This document shows, piece after piece, positions 17,100-25,259 of a stretch of 64,000 nt of DNA. The DNA is from an uncultured Prevotella sp. Its GTDB lineage: Bacteria > Bacteroidota > Bacteroidia > Bacteroidales > Bacteroidaceae. The notes beneath the pieces are model-generated. The model was not told the DNA's origin. It saw nothing but the letters and a program-made list of their open reading frames with translations, and did not search any database. Position numbers and translations under genes: made by a program. The stretch spans positions 10,956 through 74,955 of the forward strand of contig USHV01000011.1 of NCBI GenBank assembly GCA_900554695.1. The letters run 5' to 3'. Position 1 is the first letter of the stretch; each line of letters starts with the position of its first letter.

Positions 17100-17942
17100 C
17101 TACTGCCATTCGTCAAGGTCTGCCGTGGCTTCCACCGCCTTCTCCACATCGTCCGGAAGCGACTGGAAGAAGTCGAAACCTGTGATGCGCTCCACCTCGT
17201 CAACGCTGTTCACATAGTCACCTTTCGGCCGGTTGCCGTCCCCGTTCTTATATATAAAACCTATGGCTTTAGGCGTGCCACGCATGCAAAGCACCACCTT
17301 GAAGAAGGCTTCCGGCACAACCACCTTGTGTTTTCCGATGGTTTTGTGACGTCCTTTATAAAGAACCGGACCACAGACTATGTATATGTCGCCATTCTCA
17401 CGCGCCCAATTGCGGCACGCATTCTCCATCTCGTTCCAGTCGCCACGATTGAGTCCGGGCGCCTGAGGGCAGATGTTCGTGAACAGGAACGACTGACGCA
17501 TGGCCTCACTATCCCATTTGTTGTCGCCCGCCGGGCACATGTGACCACGGTCGTAGCGTGAGTTGTAATAGTCCCAATCGTCGGCACGCGGCGTCGGCAC
17601 ATCCTCATCCTCCATAAAGTCGATGCCCTTGCGGCTGTGACTGCCCTTAGTGTGCTCGGCCGTAAGATGCCATGCCACCCAGTTTGGCAGCTTTGTATTC
17701 TTATTATATGACGTGACATATCCTGTGCGTTCAAGTATCATCGACGGCACCGAGTCGGGAGTCACGACACGAAGCAAATCGTCCCCACCCTCCGCCTGCT
17801 CACGCGGAGCCTGATTCTCACTGGCAACCGCACCTGCGATGGCCTTCAACGTGGCGGCACGATGGCGCATGGCATCCGAGCACGACGCCGACATTGTGAG
17901 CGCGGCAAGCGCAAGGCCTGCATAAAGAAGTCTTGTTCTCAT
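17100..17942 (-). CDS. DNA/RNA non-specific endonuclease (NUC1 family) lipoprotein
   Basis: A 280-residue exported nuclease. The N-terminus MRTRLLYAGLALAALTMSASC has a lipobox-like ASC, so it is probably a lipoprotein on the envelope. The ββα-metal catalytic motif DRGHMCPAGDNKWDSEAMRQSFLFTNICPQ (general-base His in DRGH, Mg-coordinating Asn in TNICPQ/NWNEMEN) is intact, as is the conserved substrate strand CGPVLYKG. These enzymes cut single- and double-stranded nucleic acid, here probably for scavenging nucleotides or phosphate. Its closeness to the pst locus is suggestive only. Its own terminator isolates it. Confidence 0.9.
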   Translation of the reverse strand: MRTRLLYAGLALAALTMSASCSDAMRHRAATLKAIAGAVASENQAPREQAEGGDDLLRVVTPDSVPSMILERTGYVTSYNKNTKLPNWVAWHLTAEHTKGSHSRKGIDFMEDEDVPTPRADDWDYYNSRYDRGHMCPAGDNKWDSEAMRQSFLFTNICPQAPGLNRGDWNEMENACRNWARENGDIYIVCGPVLYKGRHKTIGKHKVVVPEAFFKVVLCMRGTPKAIGFIYKNGDGNRPKGDYVNSVDEVERITGFDFFQSLPDDVEKAVEATADLDEWQ

Positions 17943-18053
17943 AGTTCTTTTTATTATAATAGAATAATATTTTTCTTTTTATCAGATTATATTTTCATAT
18001 GATAGGAATCACCTTTCTGTCACGATCAGATGATCTTTTCATTATAATCGAAT

Positions 18054-18081
18054 CACCGCCTGCGTATATGCGCAGACGGTG
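18054..18081 (+). terminator. GC-rich hairpin with a U tail, orphan
   Basis: CACCGCCTGCG (18054-18064) pairs with CGCAGACGGTG (18071-18081) with one mismatch, followed on the plus strand by TTTTATTTTT. No plus-strand gene precedes it. On the minus strand it lies 54 bp past the permease stop, where the tail is less convincing. It may end the ABC operon or an unannotated short transcript. Confidence 0.45.
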
Positions 18082-18134
18082 TTTTATTTTTCAGTGTCGT
18101 AATAACGTGAATTTAACCATCCACGACACGGCTT

Positions 18135-18983
18135 TCAATTCTCCTCAACCTCATCGGCAGCCTCCTGAGCGACGGTTTCCTGCGCAGCGGAAGGCTCTTT
18201 ATCGTCTGCCTTGCGAAGCATGTTCAGACGACTGTATTCATCGAACATATACTTGCGTGTGAGTATCACGGCAAGCAGCACCGACATGACCGAGACGCAA
18301 AACGCGGCAGCCATGACCAGCAACTGGAACGCTGCGGCCTCTATTGCTCCCTGTCCGCACATTATCATTGTCCACATCATCACCGGAGCAGTGCCCACAA
18401 CTACCGTCGCCATCTGCGAGAGTCCCGGCATAACGGCCTTCTCAAGGGCACGGCGCACGAACGTATCGAGGGCTTCGGCGTGTGTCGCTCCGTTGCCGAG
18501 GAGATAGAAATAGAGCTGGTTGTGATGACGCAGCCCGTCATAATATGCCGAAAGCGAGTCGGAGCACGCAGTTATGGCAGTGCCCGAAAGTATGCCGACG
18601 ATAGGCAGGAAGAAGCGCGGACTGACGAGCGCACCTGTGCCGAGCGTCACAAGCAGAAGCCACGCCGACACCACAATGACCGACACAGCCACAGCCGCCA
18701 CGACCGGAACGAACAGCACACGCAGGCTAAGACGCGAGCGAAGTATGGCCGACACCGACGCCAGCACGATGAGCACCAGAGCGAACAGAAGGCTCATAGC
18801 CACGCTGCCGTCCTTCTGAAGCATATACATCACGAAGCCCATAATGCCGACATAAATCACCATCCGGAAAATGGCAGACAGCGCGCGACCTACCGATATG
18901 CGCAGCCCGTATCTGTACATAGCCACTAACGGCAGTACCAGAAGCAGCATTCCAAGCAGAAATCCTATTAATGTTATGTTCAT
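18135..18983 (-). CDS. FetB/YbbM-like ABC transporter permease (UPF0014)
   Basis: A 282-residue membrane protein with about seven helices. The UPF0014 signature region is seen as FFLPIVGILSGTAITACSDSL, then the cytoplasmic Arg/Glu-rich loop FVRRALEKAVMPGLSQMATVVVGTAPVMMWTMIMCGQGAIEAAAFQL. In Escherichia coli the homologue FetB pairs with FetA to export iron. It lies 21 bp downstream of the matching ATPase gene. The C-terminal cytoplasmic tail (SAAQETVAQEAADEVEEN) is acidic. Substrate here is not known. Confidence 0.83.
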   Translation of the reverse strand: MNITLIGFLLGMLLLVLPLVAMYRYGLRISVGRALSAIFRMVIYVGIMGFVMYMLQKDGSVAMSLLFALVLIVLASVSAILRSRLSLRVLFVPVVAAVAVSVIVVSAWLLLVTLGTGALVSPRFFLPIVGILSGTAITACSDSLSAYYDGLRHHNQLYFYLLGNGATHAEALDTFVRRALEKAVMPGLSQMATVVVGTAPVMMWTMIMCGQGAIEAAAFQLLVMAAAFCVSVMSVLLAVILTRKYMFDEYSRLNMLRKADDKEPSAAQETVAQEAADEVEEN

Positions 18984-19004
18984 TTTCTTGTTTTTTCTAA
19001 ATGT

Positions 19005-19631
19005 TCAAACGCCCAGTTCTATCTTTCTGTCGCACATCCCGGCAAGGGCGGCATCGCCGGTGGCAAGCAGAACAGTATGGCCCGACGAGGCAAGAGAGCG
19101 CAGATAGGCCATGACGACCGACTGAGCCTCGCTATTGAGACCCGCAAACGGTTCGTCGAGAAGGATGTTCTTTCTGTCCACCACTCCTGCCACCGAAATC
19201 ATCATACGGCGTAAGGCCGACTCGCCTGCCTCCTCCAATGGTTTGTCGTAAAGGGCTACATCGAGCGCCAGACGCTTCCACTCATAGAACAGTTTTTTGC
19301 GCGCATAAGTGAGATCGGTATTCACACGCAGATCGGTCAGCGACTCGAACAGCTCCGAGAAGTTGCCCACGCAGAGGCGCAGATCCTGCGGCACATACAG
19401 CATATCGGCTCTGAAAAGCGCAGCCGTCAAGGGTAATATGGCCTCACAATCGACAGACACATAGCCGGAAGTCAAAGGCTGGAAACCGAGAAAAGCCCTT
19501 ATGAGCGACGTTTTGCCGCAGCCGTGAGGTCCGGTTACGGCCGTCAGACCACCGTCAGCCGTACAGAACGACAGACCGCGGAACAGCTGCTTTCCTCCTA
19601 CAGTGATTGCACCATCCTTTATTTCGAGCAT
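19005..19631 (-). CDS. FetA/YbbL-like ABC transporter ATP-binding protein with a degenerate signature
   Basis: A 208-residue ABC ATPase. Walker A GPHGCGKTSLIRA, Q-loop MLYVPQDLRLC and Walker B NILLDEPFAGL are present. The expected LSGGE signature is replaced by AGESALRRMMISVAG, which keeps only part of the pattern. The switch His in the H-loop is also not evident (LLATGDAALAG replaces the usual THD). It pairs with the adjacent UPF0014 permease. ATG at 19631 (MLEIKDGAITVGG) was chosen over the longer frame. First gene of the pair; no clear promoter found upstream. Confidence 0.83.
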   Translation of the reverse strand: MLEIKDGAITVGGKQLFRGLSFCTADGGLTAVTGPHGCGKTSLIRAFLGFQPLTSGYVSVDCEAILPLTAALFRADMLYVPQDLRLCVGNFSELFESLTDLRVNTDLTYARKKLFYEWKRLALDVALYDKPLEEAGESALRRMMISVAGVVDRKNILLDEPFAGLNSEAQSVVMAYLRSLASSGHTVLLATGDAALAGMCDRKIELGV

Positions 19632-20300
19632 AAGCGTTATTCTAAAACCAATGAAAAAGAGCCTCACAGTCAAGCCGGCGCAAGAAAAACCATCCACGAC
19701 AAGCCGGCTGCACGGCCGTAATCAACCATAATTCTATTGCAAACATACAAAATTATCATGTCACATCCAACTTTTGATACTGTTTTTTTTTATGACATAA
19801 GAAACACAACAGGATGCCCGGAACGCCACATATTGAACGAAATTTAGCGGACAAAAACCGTACATCCGTCTATTTTCAAAAGCGAAAAGACACGGTATAA
19901 ATTCTTCACGAAACGGAAAATTATACGCCTCCACGGGGCGAACAGAGTGATACGAAACGGCGCTTACAGCACGGGAAAACAATTATTGCACAATGATGGT
20001 GACAAGATTACTTGATGAAAAATCCGTTCTGTCAAGACAATATATTCATGTTAGTGTAATAATAAATTCATAGTGTCACAACCGGTAAATAATTATTGCA
20101 AGACGAGTTAATACTTCCGGCTCGTACGACAAACACTTTCCTTATCTTTTCTAACACAAGATATCAGCGTTTTACGAGAAAACTAAAAGGAATAACTTAC
20201 AATTTTTCTTGACTAAATTTTGACAAAATATTTTCTCAAAAGAGGTGTAAATGAATGTTAAATCAGAAATATCGAAGGCCATTTCACAGCATACCGGGCT
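19632..20300. other. Intergenic stretch upstream of array A, no gene
   Basis: AT-rich sequence with no credible frame. The 3' part (20220-20300) includes one shortened array-like unit at about 20272-20292, next to the regular array. Nothing else recognisable. Confidence 0.6.
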
Positions 20301-20454
20301 TTGATATACCCTATATCGTAGTCTGAAAAAATATGTTCCGCGTTCTGATATTGCCCGTTTTGGCTTGCGATAAAGCCCATATCAGGGTGCGATATGGTGC
20401 TTTTCGGCCCCTGAAATGGGCCATTTCGCATGACGAAATGGTGCATATTGCAAC
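20301..20454. repeat. Array A: seven tandem 22-bp units with internal dyad symmetry
   Basis: Unit starts at 20301, 20323, 20345, 20367, 20389, 20411 and 20433, an exact 22-bp period without indels. Units share the core RAWAWRG-n-CNWTWTC; the first reads GATATACCCTATATC and the sixth GAAATGGGCCATTTC, both palindromes. The second unit is degraded. Units differ from each other at many positions, so this is neither a CRISPR (no spacers) nor a simple satellite. See arrays B, C and D. Confidence 0.85.
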
Positions 20455-20519
20455 GCAGGAAAATATCCCTTAAATGCAAATCGTTGATATTCAATATATT
20501 ATATTATCCTCTTATATCT

Positions 20520-20561
20520 CGCGTATTTTCGTCCAAGGGAAAGTCTGTTCGCAAATACGCG
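20520..20561. repeat. Inverted repeat flanking array A, carrying the shared CGCAAATACGCG 12-mer
   Basis: CGCGTATTTTCG (20520-20531) and CGCAAATACGCG (20550-20561) form a 12-bp stem with one mismatch and an 18-nt loop. The same 12-mer lies near arrays B (33256-33267) and D (52413-52424, other strand). Confidence 0.7.
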
Positions 20562-20864
20562 CTTATTTTTCGGGGTAGAACGGAAAACTGAGGCAGGAAA
20601 ATCAAAATCCGATTACAATCTGTAAGTTGTCCGTCAAGGTTTCATTTCAGCAGAAAAATCAACACTTATTATTTATTGAAAGTTGCACTTTCATGAATGC
20701 AAATTCCTTTCGATTTCTACAGAACCATGATAAGACACACTCAACAACAGACTATGCGAAAAATAGAAAAGCGTGAATCGTCGCAGGATGGACAGAAGAT
20801 ACGGATGCTATAAGAAAGGCATGGCATGGCACGAAAGCCATACAGACAGCGGATAGACAACAAA

Positions 20865-20897
20865 AAAGTCTCCGCAGGAAATATCTGCGGAGACTTT
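20865..20897 (-). terminator. Terminator of ppiD
   Basis: A 13-bp perfect stem AAAGTCTCCGCAG (20865-20877) / CTGCGGAGACTTT (20885-20897) with T-runs on both sides, 27 bp after the ppiD stop at 20924. The 300 bp between it and the flanking hairpin of array A hold nothing I recognise. Confidence 0.85.
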
Positions 20898-20923
20898 CTT
20901 ATGTTGATATTACAATGTTTCTA

Positions 20924-23065
20924 TTAGAAGAAGAGGTAGCGATTGTCAACTACATTAGCCTTGAGATAAAGCTCGTTCATGAAGTTGCCTGCCCACTGCA
21001 GTGCCTTCTGGTGCAGAGTGCTGAGAGTTGCCTTCTCGTTGTACTTGCCCGGACGCATCTTCTTGTCGATAACCTGGAATACGTAAACTCCGGCCTCACC
21101 CTTAACAGGTTTTGCAGAGAACTTGCCTTTTGCAGTAGCAGCAACGGCACCGCTGAGTGCCTGCTCGCTTGCGCCTACAGAAGGAATGAATGCCGGTGAG
21201 TTGAATGTAACCTGATTTACAACTGAAACGGTGGCACCCTTAGCCTTAGCTTCGTTCACGCTCTTCACGCCCTTAGCCTTGGCCATGAGCATCTCAGCCT
21301 TCTTGTCCTTGAGCAGCTCGCTCTTGACATACTCCTTAACCTGCTCGTCGTCGAGTGTGCGGTATCCTTTCTTGTGAATCTTGTCTATAACGGCAATCAG
21401 CAGATGGTCGTTATCACCACATTCATACATTGGAGATACATCGCCTTCCTTAGCATCGAACACCCATTTGAGTGCCTCGCGTGTGCTGCGTACGCCTGCA
21501 ACGTCGTGCTCAGCTGTTGTGATGTTCTTGCGGTCGAGCACTGTGTAACCGTTCTTCTTTGCGTTCTTGAGAAGGCTCTCAGAAGTAGGATTAGCACTGA
21601 TGAATGCGCTGAACTTGTTGTATGCAGCTGAATATGTGTCGCGAGAGAAGTCTATATTACGCTTGATGACTGCTGCCACGTACTTGTTAATCATAGCCTT
21701 GCGGTCAACAACCTGCATGATGACGCTTCCCTGTGTGAGCTTGAGGCTCTTCAGTTCGTTCACCGGAGCGGTGTTGAGAGTAGTGATATAGTTCTTTGTG
21801 TCCTTATCCATTGACGGAGCGTTCTGATACTGACGTGTTGTCAACCAGAACTTCTCGCCTGTCTGACCGTACTTCTTTGCGATGAGCTCGAAGTCGCCAC
21901 CGGCTTTCAGTGCATTGTAGATAGAGTCGGTACGCTGCTGTATATCAGCCGCATCCTTACCACCTACCTGAATCTGACGCAACTGGATTGAGTCAGGAAG
22001 CTGCTGCTTGGAAACGAGCTTGATAAGGTTCAGAGTGTTGTCAATCTTGTTTGCTATTACCTTTGATGTGCTGCCCACTGCGATGGAATCGAGACGGCCG
22101 GCGATGTCATACGGGAAAGCGTCCTTAGAAACAGGAACACCGAGGTATGCTATTTGCGACATGCTCTTGCGCACTACGTCTGTAGGATCGGCTGCAGCAG
22201 CGAGTTCCTTAGCGTAGCCATTGAATTCCTTCTCAAGAGCGGCGCGGTCTTTGGCAGACGCTGTAACCTTAACATCGATGTACTTGATGTCGCGGCTCTC
22301 AACATACTGTCTGAAACGCTCCTTCAGTTCGTTGTATTTTGCATTCAGGTCAGAATCGTTATACTTCAGCTTGCTGTCCTGTATGCTTGAGTATGGGAAC
22401 ACAGCGAGGTTGAGCTTGCTTTCCTCATTGTCCTCCTTGTAGGCCATCTTAGCTACGACCTTGTTTGAGATGAGGCACTGAGCGAAAAGATTCTGATATT
22501 TCTGGGTGAGCAACTGCTGGCGCAGACTCTTCTCGATGAATGTCCAGTACTTGTACATCGGCTCGTACTGTGCTGCCACCTGAGGATTTGTTGACTTCTG
22601 TGTCTTGTAATCAGCGATGAATTTCTTGAGCGAGTTGGCATCGAAACGACCAGTCTGCTGATTGACGAACGGTGTGCTCATGAGCATCGGGTTTGTTCCC
22701 TCGTTGAGCACATTCTGCATTTCTGCGTCTGTCACAGTAAGACCGAGCTTCTTTGTCTCGTTCTCGATAATCTTGCTCTGAACGTATGTGTTCCACACCA
22801 TGTCTTTCACACGGTTCATCTGGTCGTCGTTCAGATTTTCAGTACCCTGCTGCATCTTTATCACTTCCGTGTACTCATCAACAAGGGCCTGGAATTCTTG
22901 AATATTGATTTTCTCTCCTAAAACTTCACCCACCTGCTGGCGCTTGTCGTTCTGTGACGTTTCACAAGAACGGAAGAACTCTTCGGCGATGAATGCAAAA
23001 AGGCCCAGACCGATAATACATATCAGCAGGACACCTTTGCTTCTGATTTTTCCTAATACTGCCAT
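20924..23065 (-). CDS. Peptidyl-prolyl isomerase PpiD/SurA-like chaperone
   Basis: A 713-residue membrane-anchored periplasmic chaperone. N-terminal helix LLICIIGLGLFAFIAEEFF anchors it; a SurA-N-like chaperone domain follows (about 40-260, QEFQALVDEYTEVIKMQQGTENLNDDQMNRVKDMVWNTYVQSKIIENE). A parvulin PPIase region is at about 360-440 (LRQIQVGG...DGDFELIAKKYGQTGEKFW), with a second, divergent one near 530-640. It probably helps fold outer-membrane proteins leaving the Sec translocon. Downstream partner of the envelope cluster OMP-LptC-GldE-like-PpiD, an order common in Bacteroidales. Confidence 0.88.
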   Translation of the reverse strand: MAVLGKIRSKGVLLICIIGLGLFAFIAEEFFRSCETSQNDKRQQVGEVLGEKINIQEFQALVDEYTEVIKMQQGTENLNDDQMNRVKDMVWNTYVQSKIIENETKKLGLTVTDAEMQNVLNEGTNPMLMSTPFVNQQTGRFDANSLKKFIADYKTQKSTNPQVAAQYEPMYKYWTFIEKSLRQQLLTQKYQNLFAQCLISNKVVAKMAYKEDNEESKLNLAVFPYSSIQDSKLKYNDSDLNAKYNELKERFRQYVESRDIKYIDVKVTASAKDRAALEKEFNGYAKELAAAADPTDVVRKSMSQIAYLGVPVSKDAFPYDIAGRLDSIAVGSTSKVIANKIDNTLNLIKLVSKQQLPDSIQLRQIQVGGKDAADIQQRTDSIYNALKAGGDFELIAKKYGQTGEKFWLTTRQYQNAPSMDKDTKNYITTLNTAPVNELKSLKLTQGSVIMQVVDRKAMINKYVAAVIKRNIDFSRDTYSAAYNKFSAFISANPTSESLLKNAKKNGYTVLDRKNITTAEHDVAGVRSTREALKWVFDAKEGDVSPMYECGDNDHLLIAVIDKIHKKGYRTLDDEQVKEYVKSELLKDKKAEMLMAKAKGVKSVNEAKAKGATVSVVNQVTFNSPAFIPSVGASEQALSGAVAATAKGKFSAKPVKGEAGVYVFQVIDKKMRPGKYNEKATLSTLHQKALQWAGNFMNELYLKANVVDNRYLFF

Positions 23066-23238
23066 TACTTTTGATTATTTATTATTTTTATTGTTTTCTC
23101 ATAATCTGAAACGCTGACTTATGTGCTGTATATACAAAAGGTTCGTAGGTAGCCGACATATACAGCACAGTCTGCGAAATGCGCACAAAAATACTAAATT
23201 ATTGTCAAACAATGGAACATTTCGTATAAAATTTATTT

Positions 23239-24507
23239 TCAATGATTAACTTTTAGCTTTACAAGCTCTATTTTTGACATCGTGCTCTTCATTATCTTAA
23301 ACTCAAACCGTCCCGTACGTATGACCTCATTGAGTTTCGGGAAACTCTGATAGACGTTCAGTATGAGTCCGCCTATGGTCATATAGTCGTCGCTCTCGGG
23401 CAGGTCAAGGCCGAACATCTCGTTCACCTTGTCTATCTCGAGGCGCGCAGACAGGATATATTCGCCCGGAGCAACCTCCTTGGCAACATACTTCAGATTG
23501 TCGTGCTCGTCCTCTATATCGCCGAAAATCTCTTCCACGATGTCCTCCAGCGACACTATGCCGCTTGTGCCTCCGAACTCATCGACAACCACTCCGAGAC
23601 TCTTTTTCTGCTGAAGGAATATGCGCATCAGTTTGCGTGCGGTCATTGTCTCGGGCACAAACGGCATCTTGTAGATGCAGTCCTGCCAGCGGTCGGGATT
23701 GCGGAACATCTCTGAACTGTGCACATAACCCACTATATGGTCGATGTCGCCATTATATACTATTATCTTCGAGTTTCCGCTCTCAATGAATTTGAGCAGC
23801 AACTCGTCCTTTCCGTCCTTGTTCAGATCGACAGCGTTTATCTCGGTACGCGGCACCATGCAGTCGCGCACTTTCACGTCTGAGAACTCAAGAGCATTGT
23901 GGAATATCTTCACTTCGTCGTCTATGTCCTCATCGTTTTTGGCATTCTCTATGCTCGTCTGCACAAGATAGTCGAGATCTACCTTGGAGAATCCTTCGTC
24001 GTCATATTCCTTTTCCATGTGTATTCCGACAAAACGCAGTATCATCTTCGACAGAAATGTCGAGAAACGGCTTATCGGCCACAGAATTAAATAGAAGAAA
24101 TATGCCGGCAACGCGAACATGGCCAACAGGCGGTTGGCGTTGTTCTTGAACAACACTTTGGGAAGGAACTCGCCTGTAAACAGTATTATCACCGTTGAAA
24201 GGACTGTGTCTGCCGGTACAGTGAAACCTGCATCCATTCCTGCAAAAATCGTGTTGTCGAACAGCTTGGCTATAAGTATACCATACATTACAAGCACTAT
24301 GTTGTTTCCCACGAGCATAGTGCTGACGAAGCCGTTAGGGTGCCTGTAGAACAGGGAAATGAGTTTTTGGGTAAGACTGCCGTGGTTCTTGTCCATCTCT
24401 GCCAGCATACGGTTGCTCGAGACGAAAGCTATCTCCATGCCAGAAAAGAATGCCGACATTATCATCGTAATTAAAATGCCGGTTAAAAGAGGAATATCAG
24501 TTTCCAA
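23239..24507 (-). CDS. CNNM-domain / CBS / CorC hemolysin-family membrane protein (GldE-like)
   Basis: A 422-residue protein: CNNM (DUF21) membrane domain with four helices (about 1-190, LLTGILITMIMSAFFSGMEIAFVSSNRM), paired CBS domains (about 200-330, VRDCMVPRTEINAVDLNKDG and FVPETMTARKLMRIFLQQKKSLGVVVDEFGGTSGIVSLEDIVEEIFGDIEDEHD) and a C-terminal CorC/HlyC domain (about 340-420). Relatives include GldE and Mg/Co efflux CorC/MpfA. The acidic GTSGIVSLEDIVEEI box is intact. The role here, ion transport or gliding/secretion accessory, cannot be separated from sequence alone. Confidence 0.88.
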   Translation of the reverse strand: METDIPLLTGILITMIMSAFFSGMEIAFVSSNRMLAEMDKNHGSLTQKLISLFYRHPNGFVSTMLVGNNIVLVMYGILIAKLFDNTIFAGMDAGFTVPADTVLSTVIILFTGEFLPKVLFKNNANRLLAMFALPAYFFYLILWPISRFSTFLSKMILRFVGIHMEKEYDDEGFSKVDLDYLVQTSIENAKNDEDIDDEVKIFHNALEFSDVKVRDCMVPRTEINAVDLNKDGKDELLLKFIESGNSKIIVYNGDIDHIVGYVHSSEMFRNPDRWQDCIYKMPFVPETMTARKLMRIFLQQKKSLGVVVDEFGGTSGIVSLEDIVEEIFGDIEDEHDNLKYVAKEVAPGEYILSARLEIDKVNEMFGLDLPESDDYMTIGGLILNVYQSFPKLNEVIRTGRFEFKIMKSTMSKIELVKLKVNH

Positions 24508-24562
24508 AATATCTTATTATAATTAAACGTTCAATTATTATATGGCAGCACATATACGTCCG

Positions 24563-25243
24563 CTATCTTGACTGCGAAGGCATCTTGCGCTGCGGGAGAG
24601 CCTGCGGACGCAACTTGGCTTTAGCCGTGTCGGGCAGTGCTATTGTAGTGTCGTTCTCCTCATCGGCAATGTCGCCTTTGACGAATGAGCCGGAGGTGTT
24701 GGACACATAATATCTTGTCATACGCTCATCGCTTCTGAAATACATACCCTCAAGCGTACGTTCAGGAGTGACTACACGCGAAGGAGCATACGAATAGAAC
24801 TCATGTTTGGCCTCATCCCAGAACAACTGGCTGCCGGTATATATTATACCGTTCTTGTTGTGCACCGTAACGCGCCCGCGCAGTTCCCATACTCGCTTCT
24901 GGTCATAATAGTAGGCGGTGTCACACTGTATGTATGCCTGTACATGGAATTTCTCGTCGAACTGCTCGAAAAAGAGTCCTTTCTCAAATATCCAACGTGA
25001 CGGCTGGCGTATCTGATTGACTTCCCAACGCTCAGTCACGATGCGATATTTTATTATTCCTGAATCAGATATCAGCGTATTCACACCATAGCTCGTCATC
25101 ATAGATACCGAGTCACGGTCGTGTATGGCAGGTGCCGTATGCTCTTTCGGCTCATTACATGAAGTAATGCACACCAGAAAGGCAAACATTATAAATATGT
25201 GACACCTGGAAATATTCAATGGTTGACTCCTTTTATTTAGCAA
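24563..25243 (-). CDS. lptC: LPS export ABC transporter periplasmic protein LptC
   Basis: A lipoprotein of about 226 residues. Lipobox VCITSC sits near the N-terminus, followed by the LptC beta-jellyroll (VNTLISDSGIIKYRIVTERWEVN, FEKGLFFEQFDEKFHVQAYIQCDTAYYYDQKRVWELRGRVTVHNKNGIIYTGSQLFWDEAKHEFYS) typical of Bacteroidota LptC. It bridges LPS from the inner membrane LptBFG to LptA. The start is uncertain: TTG at 25243 gives a basic n-region, while the first ATG at 25189 begins directly at the hydrophobic part. It is 17 bp behind the outer-membrane protein gene. Confidence 0.85.
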   Translation of the reverse strand: MLNKRSQPLNISRCHIFIMFAFLVCITSCNEPKEHTAPAIHDRDSVSMMTSYGVNTLISDSGIIKYRIVTERWEVNQIRQPSRWIFEKGLFFEQFDEKFHVQAYIQCDTAYYYDQKRVWELRGRVTVHNKNGIIYTGSQLFWDEAKHEFYSYAPSRVVTPERTLEGMYFRSDERMTRYYVSNTSGSFVKGDIADEENDTTIALPDTAKAKLRPQALPQRKMPSQSR

Positions 25244-25259
25244 ATTAAGAGCGACGGCA

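Noticed and set aside
20301..20454. CRISPR array
   Set aside because: Units follow each other directly with no unique spacers, are diverged, and no cas genes are nearby.
20258..20494. 78-residue minus-strand frame over array A
   Set aside because: It is built from the repeats, has no family features, and the 22-bp period is not a multiple of three, so units do not keep frame.
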